DNA of 64,000 nucleotides from Carposina sasakii (GCA_014607495.2 CP053170.1:7006001-7070000), one strand, 5' to 3'. Positions 20,068 to 30,842 are shown, numbered from the stretch's first letter. The notes: generated from the letters alone by a model not told the origin. Made by a program: numbers and translations.

Positions 20068-20455
20068 TACAGGATGTTTTTTTGTGGCCACCTTTAACGA
20101 AGGGTACGTATTCTATACATGAAATAAAGTAAGTTTATGCCAAAAAAAATGCTGGGAAAAAAATTTTTTTTTTTTGAAAAAAAATTTTACATTCCTTGAT
20201 CGTGCGAAATTTATAGTGTCTAGTGTTTATGTTAGTTTTTTTATAGACAGATATTAATTATTTTTCGTGAAAAAATCCTGCTACGCGCGTCTATGTGCAT
20301 TTATGCAGAAAAACGCAGTCTATTTACTCAACTTTGGACCCTAATATTTTGGAAACCAGACACTTCCCAGGTATGCTTCCATGGAGAAAAATGATCGTGA
20401 TGATGAGGAGATTCCGTAGTTTTCGGGAACGTTGACGACCAAAAATCACCCTGTA
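20068..20455 (-). mobile_element. Mariner-like MITE, CAGGATG family, copy 2
   Basis: TA + CAGGATGTTTTTTTGTGGCC at the left, CAAAAATCACCCTG + TA at the right. The interior is close to the copies at 24642 and 45199, suggesting recent common spread. Confidence 0.85.
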
Positions 20456-20723
20456 TAAAACTGTTTTTGCATTGTATTAGTTAAAAAATTCAAACATTCG
20501 AGAACAAACAGTAGTGGTTTATTGAGTTATACAGAGGTTGTTATTGAGCAACCTACCCAGAAACTTGAAAACAAGGGTTTTATCTACGCCATTCTACAGT
20601 CAATTACGTTCAGGGTTAAAACGTGGATTGGTAATGATCACTAGTAAAAGAGATAAAATGGTTTTTGTATAATTTGGATTGCAGCGCCACCTACTGGTCC
20701 CAATTATAATTATGTATAAACAT

Positions 20724-20855
20724 TGTGGTCGATTCTGACCGTCAACATTAAAACCTAAATTTACAATAAGTCTTACCTGTCCCTTTCTATCTCAGCTTTT
20801 GATGTTATGTTTACGTTTGTGTGTGACGGTCAGAATCACAGTTAGAATCGACCAT
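20724..20855. mobile_element. Foldback with GTCGATTCTGACCGTCA arms
   Basis: GTGGTCGATTCTGACCGTCA at the left pairs with TGACGGTCAGAATC plus an outer GAATCGACCAT at the right. On the right arm the sequence AGAATC occurs twice, adding a short insertion in the stem. It is probably a short MITE; the target duplication is uncertain. Confidence 0.6.
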
Positions 20856-20924
20856 ATAGTATGGTATCATTAAATCAAATTTAAACATTGCCTAGGTCAC
20901 ACTATAAAATCAAAGGACTGATTT

Positions 20925-21066
20925 TTCCAATGGAGATTCCAAAACTTTTTTCTAATAGACCACTTTTAAAGGTTAATTGGTTCTGGTAGGCCCTACATAA
21001 ACCAATAATTATTTTGACGCCAACGTAGACCGCCGTCGAGTTTCCCGTGGACTCCATTGGAATTGT
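20925..21066. mobile_element. Decayed hAT MITE (TTCCCAAAC family)
   Basis: GAGATTCCAAAACTTTTTTC, AGGTTAATTGGTTCTGGTAG, CCAACGTAGACCGCCGTCGA and CCGTGGACTCC follow the word order of 48858-49045 at lower identity. Confidence 0.6.
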
Positions 21067-21574
21067 CTATTTCATCAAAGAGCAAATGATATGTACCTCG
21101 AAACAACGAAATCATTCAAAGACTTAAATATATTTACATATCGCTTTGTCTCTGTTGCTGTGAATAATTCACAATACAAAGCCTTTTAGAATAAACACGG
21201 GGAAAATATTGCTGGCGATTTTAAAGGTATCTTATTATAAACTAGATAGGTATTAGTATCGAAGGAAAATATTACCTGCCTCTGTTTTTGAGTTGAAATT
21301 ACCTACACAGTCATTGTCTCATATTCTTCTATTGAATTAATTTGTACAATTTATTTTTATGCAAAAACATCGTCTATTTTCCTGTTGAAATATAGCACCT
21401 TTATTGTATCATATTTATTAGAATATTGTATATATGTAATTTTATTATTTTTATGCATTGGAATTTACGAAAATTCTCTATTACTTTTATCATTTGCAAA
21501 CGATTTTCTTTTATTTACCTATATAAAATATAAAACTTACGTGATAAAGATACCTTATAATTTTTTAATGTCTT
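21067..21574. other. Unannotated stretch
   Basis: AT-rich; a 71-codon hydrophobic open frame at 21385-21600 has no recognised motif and runs into the next repeat. Confidence 0.4.
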
Positions 21575-21848
21575 CTACTCGTATGCTGCTCTGGAAGTGA
21601 AAAAAGAAGTATAATACTACAGCTGCTTCTCTTCCCGGGCATATTGTACAAGTCAATAGAGGGACAAGAGGGTTTTGGTGTTTTGTAGGCGATGGGCTGA
21701 CCACCTGTCACTACTAACCGAACTTGTACATCTCAACTATACCCTCAGAATTGGTCAGAAGTGGCACCATGTGGTTCTATCGGCCCTTGGTGCTCTGCCT
21801 ACCCCGTAAGGGATAAAGGCGTGATTTCATGTATGTGTGTATGTATAA
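21575..21848 (+). mobile_element. SINE-like unit ending GGCGTGATT(ATGT)n, copy 2
   Basis: It starts TATGCTGCTCTGGAAGTGAA and ends GGGATAAAGGCGTGATTTCA plus TGTATG repeats. It is near-identical to the body of the copy at 14517. Confidence 0.8.
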
Positions 21849-21879
21849 TTTTTTTTAGTTTTCTATATGAAATTTTGTG

Positions 21880-22080
21880 GCACAATGGGTCTGTGACTTT
21901 GTCCGCGTAAATTCTAGAATTCCTGTTATTTCATACTCGTGGGTATTCCAGTTTTTTTTTCTTATTGGATGCCTACGTTGTACACAGAACGTTTCTTTTA
22001 AGGTTCTTGTCTCTAAAATCAGCGGTTTAGGCGGTATCCGTCAGTTATTCAGGTCACCTTTTATACATATATTTTCATTA
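21880..22080 (-). mobile_element. Helitron fragment
   Basis: GACTTTGTCCGCGTAAATTC, TAGAATTCCTGTTATTTC, GTACACAGAACGTTTCTTTT and CTCTAAAATCAG resemble 43527-43700. The terminus is lost. Confidence 0.5.
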
Positions 22081-22179
22081 TAGGTACCTAGGTAAGAGGA
22101 GATGAATTTGTATTGATGAGGAGGTGTATTATATTGGTTTGAGGTTCGAAAAAGTTTCTTCTTCACGGCTATCAAGGTC

Positions 22180-22330
22180 AGAGATGAGTTAGTAGGCGAT
22201 TCGCACGAAATTTGTTCATTTACAATACATTCGGGCGAAACGCCTACTTAAATAATATTATTTTAGAAAGGAGTAAATTGGCACGTTCGTGCGAAAAAAT
22301 TTCGTGCAACTCGACTACTAAGCCTCAGAG
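22180..22330. mobile_element. Foldback with TTAGTAGKCGA...GCACGAAATT arms
   Basis: AGAGATGAGTTAGTAGGCGA with TTCGCACGAAATTTG at the left pairs with AAATTTCGTGCAACTCGAC and TACTAAGCCTCAGAG at the right. An inner inverted pair is also present. It is probably a MITE. Confidence 0.6.
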
Positions 22331-22994
22331 ATACGAGGTAAACACTCCACAAGTGCAACACATATGTACGAGTTATTATTAAAATTTTAGGTATCGGCCG
22401 AAACTAATTAAGCCTCAAATTAGCCACACTTGTTATCAGAGCAAATATTTAGATAACTTATCAATTTTATTAAGAGCCACCTATGAGCACCTAAAATGCT
22501 AAAAGTTTACGCCCATGACACTATCATAATGACCATGGAAAACTTTATCAATTGAAATTCGTTTAGTCCAACTAATAATAAGTTCTACTTTTACGATATA
22601 GGTACTGTCTAAGATAAATGTTATCAATAAGGAATAAAGAAAGAAAGTTCTCCAGAACTAAAAAAAATCAGGTACCTACCTACTAGTGGTTCCACACGAA
22701 CTCACTATAAAACCAATACTTTTTCTTAAATATAAGAAGTAATCTTGAAAATGTACCTACAGGTAATTTCTTTAACCATCGATAATATTTGAAGTGGTTG
22801 TAGTTTGTGGTTCCCCAACGATTATAAACTTGGTTTACAACTTTCTTAATCCAGGCTTATGTAGATTTTGCTTTGAATTTATCAGTTGTTTTGTTGAAGT
22901 TAAGCAATTTCGAAATTGGGATCAGTCAAAATAAGATAAATAATAATCTATGTATGTACCTATATAAAAATGAATCCGTATTTCCTGCATGGTG
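22331..22994. other. Unannotated stretch
   Basis: AT-rich DNA. I see nothing recognisable. Confidence 0.4.
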
Positions 22995-23082
22995 CCCTCA
23001 GAGTAGAATTTGTACCACCCCATGCCTGCCCGTAGGTACTTATCGTACGAGGCGATTAAGGGTTTCCGGGAAGTGGGCTTCT
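22995..23082 (+). mobile_element. RTE-derived SINE-like element, head only
   Basis: GGTGCCCTCAGAGTAGAATT, TGTACCACCCCATGCCTGCC and GGCGATTAAGGGTTTCCGGG are the 5' half of the family. The 3' half is absent, which is unusual for a product of 5' truncation and implies later deletion. Confidence 0.7.
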
Positions 23083-23217
23083 GTTTATTACTTATGCAAT
23101 CGGGTAAAAAGTTAGTCTGTTACACGAGATTTCCTATAAGTAATATATAGGTAACTATAATAATTTTTCTGTCATGGCGACGGTCAATATTCCCAGCAAG
23201 TCAGACCATAATAATAA

Positions 23218-23548
23218 TCTATACATATAATAAAAATGTAACTAATCGCTGTCTGTACATGGAAGATATATGAGAAAAAATATTATAGGAGACCTTTATC
23301 AACGCAATAGTACCCAAAATAATGATTTTTTGAATTTTTGTCTGTTTGTCGGTTTGTCTGTGCGTTTGTGCACGCTAATCTCAGAAACGGCTGAACCGAT
23401 TTCGATGCAGTTTTCAGGAATATATTGTGTCAGGTCCCACTTAACATATAGGCTACTTTTTATCCCGGGAAAATGTTTTTATCTCGGATAATTTCGACAT
23501 TTTATTTTTTCTGTAGTCCACGCGGACGGAGTCGCGGGCGTCCACTAG
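23218..23548 (+). mobile_element. Complete short Helitron, longer type
   Basis: It starts TC after A (TCTATACATATAATAAAAAT) and ends GCGGACGGAGTCGCGGGCGT...CCACTAG before T. It thus lies between A and T with no target duplication, as expected for a Helitron. The interior open frame 23270-23491 occurs in other copies (12654 and 51335) and has no Rep or helicase motif. Confidence 0.85.
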
Positions 23549-24484
23549 TAATAATAATATAAGTCTTTATTTCCCAAACAACATGCTTAACTTAAATAAC
23601 AAATGCGAGAAATACAAAATAGTTTCAGCTATCTTGATACTTGAAGTCAGACCAGTGAACCGAACATACGATGCGGATTATGACAGAACGCATTTCCCTC
23701 CTCTTCATAAACATGAGCTCCTGGAGCTGGTATACTTTAATGTCATCACACGTGTACACCTGAACTGTATTAAGTGGCCATTGTCGGTTATTTTTGCGCG
23801 TCACTCCGCATGTAAAACTGTGATGGTGTTAGTAACGCTATAAAAATGAAATCAAATTCACTTTAAATCACATGTTTGGTTTTAACAATTTCTATATTAC
23901 GTAGCTGTATAAATATTTATATAATTTTAAGTCTCAAATTCTGATCATTTGTGATATGATTTTTTATTCATTAACTTTACGTTTAACATAACCCTTTTGA
24001 GCCTGTGTTATCTAATGCTCCTTCGGGAAAGATCATTATAATAATATTGTACTATCGGACGCCTGCGACTTTAAATTAAATTAAAGATTAGTCTGTACAT
24101 ACCCATTACACTAAAGTGGCGCTAAAGCGTATTTGCCTTTCCACTGTCGATATACACCGGTTTCTCAGGTTAATGCATTAATTAGAAATTGGTTATACAG
24201 AATGTAGGTAGTATTTATTACAGAAGAACAGAAGGACCTCGCCTTCTTTCTGTTATCAAATCGGATACCTTGGTAATACCTAAACGTGGTATAATTAAAG
24301 GAAGTTTTTGATTTACAAATCTCTTGAGGCAGGTACTTTATCTATACAGCGGACGCTAGATGACGGTGCAGATTTTTTAATTATAATACCTGATTTCGTA
24401 TCTTTGATGCCAATAGCTATTGCTATCAAATTGCTAATGACATACTATTTATTTTTATGCGTCTAAATAAAAGTGATTCCTGTG
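23549..24484. other. Unannotated stretch with a possible LINE tail
   Basis: At 23551-23610, an AAT repeat plus GTCTTTATTTCCCAAACAAC looks like an antisense LINE 3' end. An 86-codon open frame at 23583-23843 has no known motif. Nothing else is seen. Confidence 0.4.
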
Positions 24485-24487
24485 CAG

Positions 24488-24640
24488 GGCTTCATTAGAA
24501 TACATCTCCTTCCGTGTATGTCGTAGGAGCCGACTAAGGGACTTAGGCATTCACTCAGGCGATAAGCTAGCAACTTGTAGCGCGTTCAACAAGTCACGTG
24601 ACGAATACCAGCTACTATTGGTGGGTGTGTCACGACGATT
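24488..24640 (+). repeat. LINE head fragment
   Basis: GGGCTTCATTAGAATACATC, TCCTTCCGTGTATGTCGTAG, GAGCCGACTAAGGGACTTAG and CACTCAGGCGATAAGCTAGC: one of the fuller examples of this module. Confidence 0.65.
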
Positions 24641-24641
24641 A

Positions 24642-25027
24642 TACAGGATGTTTTTTTGTGGCCACCTTTAACGAAGGGTACGTACTCTATACATGAAATA
24701 AAGTAAGTTTATACCAAAAAAAATGCTGGGATTTTTTTTTTTTTTTTGATTTTTTTTTTTAAATTCCTTGGTTTTGCGAAATTTATAGTGTCTAGTGTTT
24801 ATGTTAGTTTTTTTATAGACAGATATTAATTATTTTTCGTGAAAAAATCCTGCTACGCGCGTCTATGTGCATTTATGCAGAAAAACGCAGTCTATTTACT
24901 CAACTTTGGACCCTAATATTTTGGAAACCAGACACTTCCCAGGTATGCTTCCATGGAGAAAAATGATCGTGATGATGAGGAGATTCCGTAGTTTTCGGGA
25001 ACGTTGACGACCAAAAATCATTCTGTA
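24642..25027 (-). mobile_element. Mariner-like MITE, CAGGATG family, copy 3
   Basis: TA + CAGGATGTTTTTTTGTGGCC at the left and AAAAATCATTCTG + TA at the right. It is nearly identical to copy 2 apart from the central T run. Confidence 0.85.
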
Positions 25028-25114
25028 TAGGTAGATGTTAGTATTAGACGAATTACAAAAATTAGAGGTTATCAAATCATCACTGTTTTTAGCAATTGCC
25101 ATGACACTTACAAT

Positions 25115-25470
25115 AATTGGGCGTTATTCCACTAGAAGACACGACAACGACACGACCACGACATTTTGTCATCTAGTGGGCGTTTATATACTAGACGACA
25201 CGACCGCCACATTTTGTCATCTAGTATGGGGGCCCTGTCATGGTCGTGTTGTTTAGTGAAAAAACGAGCTAAACTATGTAATACATTTTGCTTCCAAAAA
25301 AGCCTTGGTCTTGTCAGTTACTGTTGTCGTTGTCGTGTCTTAGCCGTGTCATCAAGTGGAAAAATGGCTATCATGGGGAGCCGTGTCGTAGTTGTGTCGT
25401 CTAATGGAAAAACGAGTCATACACATTTTCGCTTCCAAAAAATCGTGGTCGTGTCGTGCCAATGGCGTCA
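25115..25470. repeat. Compound array of CGACACGAC foldback elements
   Basis: The segment holds several rearranged partial copies of the element at 30383-30540. TTCCACTAGA...GACACGAC, ACATTTTGTCATCTAGT (twice), GCTTCCAAAAAA (twice) and GTCGTGTCGT all recur. Two body segments lie in the same orientation and one end is duplicated, as after nested insertion or unequal recombination. Confidence 0.7.
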
Positions 25471-26004
25471 TTTCTTCAAAAGTTACACGAGCGTAAATAA
25501 TTTTCCTTGTTCCATATATTGCGAGTAGGATAAAAATGATATAATTCATTTTTCAAAGATTTAATTTTATTACGCCAATTAGATCAAACGTCGTGTAGAT
25601 TCAAGTTTATGTTATTCCATTTGTATTGCGTATTTCTTCAAGGTTGTTCTCTTCTTCAAAATATATAACTTAATTAGATTATAAGTAGGCAAATAAACAA
25701 TTATTTTATTGAAAATAATATTGGCATCTAATGATTAAACTCTCCGACAAATATTTTCTACGATTATATTTAGTTGTTATTTAATTATTACCTATATTAA
25801 TTATGTCTATACGTTTCATTCTCTTGATTAATGTTTAACAAGAAATCATGAAAAATATCTAATTAGCAACGAAAATAAGGGTCCTGAAATTGAAAAGTTC
25901 TATTTATTAAGTATTTGCCTTCACATACACACACGCCATTTTCCACTTTCATTTTCCACGTCCACTATTGAACATAGGCTTTCCCTAATACATCAGCCAA
26001 TTAC
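25471..26004. other. Unannotated stretch
   Basis: AT-rich DNA with no recognised repeat or gene. Confidence 0.4.
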
Positions 26005-26190
26005 GGTCCACTGCTGGACGTAGACCTACCCCAGGGCACGCCACAAGGCTACTGCCATCGTTTTTTGCTCATAGTCACTACGCTGGGCAGGCGGGTTGGT
26101 GACCGCAGTGTGATACGAGTATCACAACACTGAAACAACGCGGAAGCACTGCTGCCCACTTCCCGAAAACCATTGGTTCATAGGGTGGTG
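26005..26190 (-). mobile_element. RTE-derived SINE-like element
   Basis: GGTCCACTGCTGGACGTAGA, CAGGGCACGCCACAAGGC, CTGGGCAGGCGGGTTGGTGA and CTGCCCACTTCCCGAAAACC. It is more diverged than most copies, with a short insertion near GATACGAGTATCAC. Confidence 0.75.
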
Positions 26191-26264
26191 CTGTTCTACT
26201 ACTCTGTCAACATCACATGGCATTTTTGTCTTCAGAAGATTATAGTTATATTCTATTATATATT

Positions 26265-26425
26265 ATTTTATTTCAATTATACTTATACTTTATTGCACAC
26301 AAAAATATACACATAAATTATACAGATACAGGAGAAATGTACAATGGCGTACTCTTCAAGTACAATCTCTTCAAGAGATTTCTTCCAGCAGTTCAAAAGA
26401 AGTGAAGGAATATAACAAAAATAAA
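26265..26425 (-). repeat. Antisense LINE 3' end (TTTATTGYACACAAAA)
   Basis: TTTATTGCACACAAAAATAT, GAAATGTACAATGGCG and AAGAGATTTCTTCCAGCAG. The same block is at 39195-39320 and 48405-48490. It contains no coding part. Confidence 0.6.
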
Positions 26426-26889
26426 GGGTAACAGATGTGCACAAGCAGAACTAGAAAACTAAATAATTAACCTTATATCTAATAATTGTAACACAATCAT
26501 ACTCCAGAATATGTCACAAAGTAATAGGGTTTAACACATACGAGTAATATAGGTATTCCAATTAATTTCGCCGCCTCTCGCCCATATTCGTTAAAAAATA
26601 TATTATATTAATTTGTAAATATATTAATAAAAAATATCTCGACGATACATAATTAGCACCCGCTTACTTTATTAGCCTGAACCCACTACGTAAAAGGGTT
26701 TCCATGATTAATGTGCATGACTTTACTTTTATTACTTTATAAAATAGTAATCGATGAGGTTTGACAAACAATGCTAATGGTTAATAGTAAACATTGTACT
26801 CGTAAAGTAAACGGTGTTACATTTAAAAAATGGACAGTAGCACAACAAATGGTTTGTAAAAAAGTGTAAATAACACATTCATAATCTAA

Positions 26890-27545
26890 TAATAATAATA
26901 AGTGGCGAGCTGTTGGGAGGAAGCGTTCCCACGGACCTGAAGTGCTCCCGGGGAAAGACCCTGTTCCTCATCTCCGGCCCGGAGTGAGGTCTGACGAGGA
27001 ACAGTTCCCCCACCTCTATGTCTTGCCTTCGTCGGCTGGGCAGAGTGGAGTCGCGAGAGCTATGACAGCTCGAGGGTGGACGTGCCCGTCAGTAAGTGGC
27101 AAGTTAGCTTCGGTTTAAAGTCCAGGGGCACCTCCACCCTAGCCGCTCACCAAATGTGGCCCTCTTTGTCGCTCCATGCATGCGGCCGTTTCAGGGGGCC
27201 CATGAAATGAGTCGGCGAGTCACCGCCTGCCACCAAAAAATTTAGACTTGGTTGTAATAACAGGCGTCCGTTAGTCTCCTTTAATAGCCCAGTTACCCAA
27301 CCCTACCCAACATTCAGCCCCATAGCCCATGACCTTTGTTTCCATCGCATGACAGCTCTGCACTCCAATAGTCTTGCACATGGCGGGGACCATCGCCGGG
27401 TGTATCATATTGTGCGCTCGGCGATGGTATCCGCCATGTGTATCCCACACCATATTAAAGTTCTCTTAAAAGGGCCCCTACATCTTGGCTACGGCCCGAT
27501 GCACGCCTCTCAAAGGACCGGGACTCTGTAGTCCCAAGAATTTCA
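26890..27545. repeat. GC-rich unclassified repeat segment
   Basis: A sharp rise in GC content begins at GTGGCGAGCTGTTGGGAGGA and ends GGGACTCTGTAGTCCCAAG. It includes CTCGAGGGTGGACGTGCCCG and CCTAGCCGCTCACCAAATG. A strong hairpin at about 27379-27440 pairs ATGGCGGGGACCATCGCCG with CGGCGATGGTATCCGCCAT (two mismatches). Open frames of about 60 codons here are not convincing. It may be the untranslated end of a LINE lying tail-to-tail with the next element; the class is unknown. Confidence 0.55.
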
Positions 27546-27559
27546 AAAGAGATACAAAA

Positions 27560-28866
27560 ATAATAATTACAATATTTATTTGTTTATTTCAATCATAATT
27601 AAAGATAAAAAAGATCAAATCAAATCATAAACATTAAACATCATAAAATAAAATAAATTAAGTAATACAAAATAAAACACCGCTCGGACAATGCACTCAG
27701 GATACTGTTAGTGCTGCTGCGAAAACGGGGAAGCAGCGAGGCGCCCCGCTTTCTGATAATAGCGTAGAAATCATCTGTATGCGCCTGCGAGAACATTGTT
27801 GAGGCGCTGCAAAACCGGGGCAGCCCCATCAGCATAATGTAGTCGGTCCACAGGGTGCAAGTATAAAAAGACTGACAGTAGGCTTTAAATAAGGTTATTT
27901 TCACCTGATCTGTACTCCTTGCAAACCTACGAGACAACATATTACACCGAATGGCCAAAGACCTGCGCTCCCTCCCGATGTCCTCGTTATCTGATAAGTC
28001 ATCCGTGACTCAGTGACCCAGATATTTAAATTTAGTTACCCTATTTAAGGTTGCGTTACAAAGAGTAATTGGAGGTAGATAAATAGGTCTTGGGACCGGC
28101 TTTTAAAATCATGTATTCGCTCTCCTGAGGGTTGTATCTGAGTCCATGGGCCCCAGCATATGACTCACAGATGCGCAGCAGTTTCCGCAACCCACTAATC
28201 GACGGTCTCAGCAGCACCATGTCATCTGCGTAGCTAATGTTATTAATAGACACCCCATTAATGGAGCATCCGACATTAGCACTGCTGAGCTCCCCGATCA
28301 GCCGGTTCATGTAGAGGTTGAACAGGCGTAGTGAGGTTAACCCCCCCTGCTGTACCCCGCAGTCCAACCTATACACGCCCGAGTACGCTCCTGCCCATCT
28401 TACACTGTTCTGCTGGTGGCTGTACCAGTATCTAAATATGGACATTATCTCATGCGGTAGCTCCGTTTCGTTGTACTAACTACGAACTAACACAGCAAAT
28501 TGTAATTTACCAGATCAAAACTTTCGAAAGATCTAAAAAACAAGCATACCCAAGAGTCTTCCTAGATGTATAGTACTGTACTGTCTGCTTGAGACACAGG
28601 ATAGCACTCTCTGTCGACAGCCCAGGCGTGAAACCGAACTGAGCGTCATGCAGACGCACGCATTTCTCCATATAGTTATAAAGCAGCCTGACCAGCACCT
28701 TGGCTATAACGGTGGCGAGCGAGATAGGTTTGTAGTTAGTGACGTCAGACACATCACCTGTTTTGTTTTTCACTACTGGCATAACCACTGTGTGCATGAG
28801 GGTATCAGGCAAGTATCTGTGACCTATGCACAAATTAAAAAACATAGCAAGGATCACTTGCTGTGA
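27560..28866 (-). pseudogene. CR1-like LINE reverse transcriptase, decayed
   Basis: Three minus-strand blocks give the reverse transcriptase and C-terminus. 28857-28507: VVMPVVKNKTGDVSDVTNYKPISL, then FGFTPGLSTESA and FLDLSK. 28445-28056: DCGVQQGGLTS...LFNLYMNRL, then NISYADDMVLL (catalytic YADD). 27958-27641: a C-terminal block with NMLSRRFARSTDQVK...LFKAYCQSFY and ...LPRFCSAS. A one-base loss after FLDLSK and a further deletion around 28446-28506 break the frame. A stop replaces a Trp-like position near 28014, and the C-terminal block has an internal deletion. The endonuclease is missing, so it is 5'-truncated near 28866. The word order resembles CR1/Zenon-type elements of Lepidoptera; the clade is from memory. 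Confidence 0.85.
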
Positions 28867-28869
28867 TCA

Positions 28870-28960
28870 GAACGGAATAGATCTTAGCGTCAGAGCATCG
28901 TCCGTTAGATTGCAAGGTGCACTACGGGCAGGTGAGTTTGAATTTGAGCCTTTCGGTATT
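28870..28960 (+). repeat. Solo end of GTCAGAGCCTCGTCCGTTA element
   Basis: TTAGCGTCAGAGCATCGTCC, then GTGCACTACGGGCAGGTGAG, matches either end of the element at 55228-55630. It lies directly at the 5' truncation point of the CR1-like LINE. Confidence 0.65.
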
Positions 28961-29540
28961 AGTCACACCAATTTATTTTACACGTTATTAATTTATCCCA
29001 AGATATGAGACTTCGGGAAAAGCCAGGTAGAGTCCTTACTTACTTGGCTCGTCTTGGCACGGACTCTACCGTGCACCCAGATCAATATTACAGGCAAGCT
29101 TCTATAATTCCTATCACCCACTTCGCTTCCGTAAAATAATTACGGTAAACATAAAAAGCAGCTGTTGTATAAAACGAATAAAACAGTATTACCTATTACG
29201 GTAAAAAATATGCCTACATTTAAAATCTCAGACCAACCCTCGCGTATATCACGCCGCACCCCTAAAACTGGGGGTGATTAGTTGTTGTGACATACTTTAT
29301 AAATGCTTAGTCATTTCGTCTCTAAAGAAATTAATAATAGTCAAAAATGTGTTGGAATATTAATATTATACTTTGCCGGTCTTATTAAATAAAATGGATT
29401 GAATGGGAAGTTTTAAATCTGTTGTTTTCCTTATAAAACGTCAATTTACACCGCGGAGTGAAGATATTCCACCACCCTTTATGATTAGGGTGTAAGTACA
29501 CAGTAAATTGCACACCTATGGGGCAAATTTATTTGCCTAT
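28961..29540. other. Unannotated stretch with a short palindrome
   Basis: At about 29023-29072, GGTAGAGTCC and GGACTCTACC form an inverted pair around TTACTTGGCTCGTC. Nothing else is recognised. Confidence 0.4.
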
Positions 29541-29544
29541 GTTA

Positions 29545-29700
29545 ACTACATGCTGGCCTTACTAGATACATACAGCTGCATCTACTTTCGTACACGTCGT
29601 TAGAGTTGACTAAGAAACTTGGGCATTATCTCAGGCGATAAGCTTGTAACTCATTATATTATTATTAACATAATATTCTGTCCCAGCTATACTAAAATTC
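29545..29700 (+). repeat. LINE head fragment
   Basis: ACAGCTGCATCTACTTTCGT, GTCGTTAGAGTTGACTAAG and ATCTCAGGCGATAAGCTTG, followed by TCTGTCCCAGCTATAC as in other copies. Confidence 0.6.
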
Positions 29701-29790
29701 ACTGATCATTAACATTAACATCTGTCAATATGTAAAAATGTTATTTATAGTCGAAAATTTCTCATGTGGTGTTCAAATTCTTTTTCATTA

Positions 29791-29921
29791 AGGGCCGATT
29801 TTTTCAATGGTCAGATAGCTTGTTGATGATTTTTTTCTCTAAAATTTGAGTAAGATAATGACATAATTATTTACTGTATCCTTGAGATAGGCTAATAACT
29901 GCCCATTAGAAAGATCGGCCC
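29791..29921. mobile_element. Foldback MITE (GGTCAGATAGC family)
   Basis: GGGCCGATTTTTTCAATGG...TCAGATAGC at the left pairs with GAGATAGGC...CATTAGAAAGATCGGCCC at the right. The left flank is TAA, but the right flank has been replaced by the next MITE. A two-armed copy is at 54261-54389; single arms are at 1729, 30907 and 37780. Confidence 0.7.
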
Positions 29922-30058
29922 CCTGATTACGTAAAAGCAATAGCAAAGCCGAAGCAAAGCGCTAGTGAAAATTGTACAATATTCGCCTTGAAATTCATTT
30001 TACGTAATACGAATTTGACAAGCAATCAGCGATTTTTTTGCTAGTTAGGTAAGGGGGG
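29919..30058. mobile_element. MITE with CCTGATTACGTAA arms
   Basis: CCCTGATTACGTAAAAGC...GAAAATTGTAC, the centre CAATATTCGCCTTGAAATTC, and GCTAGTTAGGTAAGGGGGG at the right. It is a second copy of 10173-10330, abutting the preceding foldback at a shared CCC. Confidence 0.7.
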
Positions 30059-30382
30059 TTCTAAGTTTCAAAGTAGAAATATTTAATTTTACAAAGTATT
30101 GTATAACCACGCCTATACAATATTGTGGCTAAATTCATCGCACAACCAACTATCGGAACCTCAATTCAGAACTTGTAATCTTGAACATTCCAAGTTTCAA
30201 GTTCGTCAAACTAGCGGGAAGCGGGAACCAACATCGGTATCATATTGTTTAAATTACAGCATTAGGTATGTATTTAAACTTGGTTTTATTAAACAAACTT
30301 TATCAATTATGGTTCTATATTTGGTTAAATATTAATTATATTTAACCAAGTTAACTGGAAGAGCATGACGTGCAAGGCGTAC

Positions 30383-30540
30383 AAGGGCGTTTCCACTAGA
30401 CGACACGACATTTTGTAGTATGGGGGCTGTGTCGTAGTCGTGTCGTCTAATGAAAAAGCGAGCCATACTATCTAATACATTTTTGCTTCCAAAAAAGCCG
30501 TGGTCGTGTCGTGGCCGTGTCGTCTAGTGGAAACGCCCTT
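30383..30540. mobile_element. Foldback MITE, AAGGGCGTTTCCACTAGACG arms
   Basis: The 158-bp unit has inverted ends AAGGGCGTTTCCACTAGACG...ACACGAC. The core has TATGGGGGCTGTGTCGTAG and GCTTCCAAAAAAGCCGTGG. No clear target duplication. This is the simplest single copy of the family seen in the array at 25.1 kb. Confidence 0.75.
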
Positions 30541-30619
30541 CTATAAAATGTTTGTATGTTAATTAATGTTGTATAAAACTAGCGGCCAACTATTTAATTA
30601 ATATTATACTTGATACTCT

Positions 30620-30842
30620 CGTGATATAATCACGCCTTTATCCCTTACGGGATAGGCAGAACACCAAGGGCCGAACCACATGGTGCCATTTCTGACCAAT
30701 TTTGAGGGTATAGTTGAGATGTACAAGTTCGGTTAGTAGTGACAGGTGGTCAGCCCATCGCCTACAAAACACCAAGACCCTCTTGTCCCGAGTATTATAC
30801 GTTTTTTTTTCACTCCCAGAGCAGCATAGAAGAATATAATAT
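30620..30842 (-). mobile_element. SINE-like unit ending GGCGTGATT, copy 3
   Basis: ATAATCACGCCTTTATCCC, CAAGGGCCGAACCACATGG and GATGGGC-type core on the minus strand. The CTTCTCTTCCCGGGCATAC segment is deleted. Confidence 0.75.

Noticed and set aside
23270..23491. Open frame inside the Helitron as a Rep/helicase protein
   Set aside because: Only 73 codons, no Rep or helicase motifs; the unit is too short to be autonomous.
25115..25470. CRISPR-like array
   Set aside because: The repeats are unequal, inverted and rearranged, with no regular spacers, and the DNA is eukaryotic.
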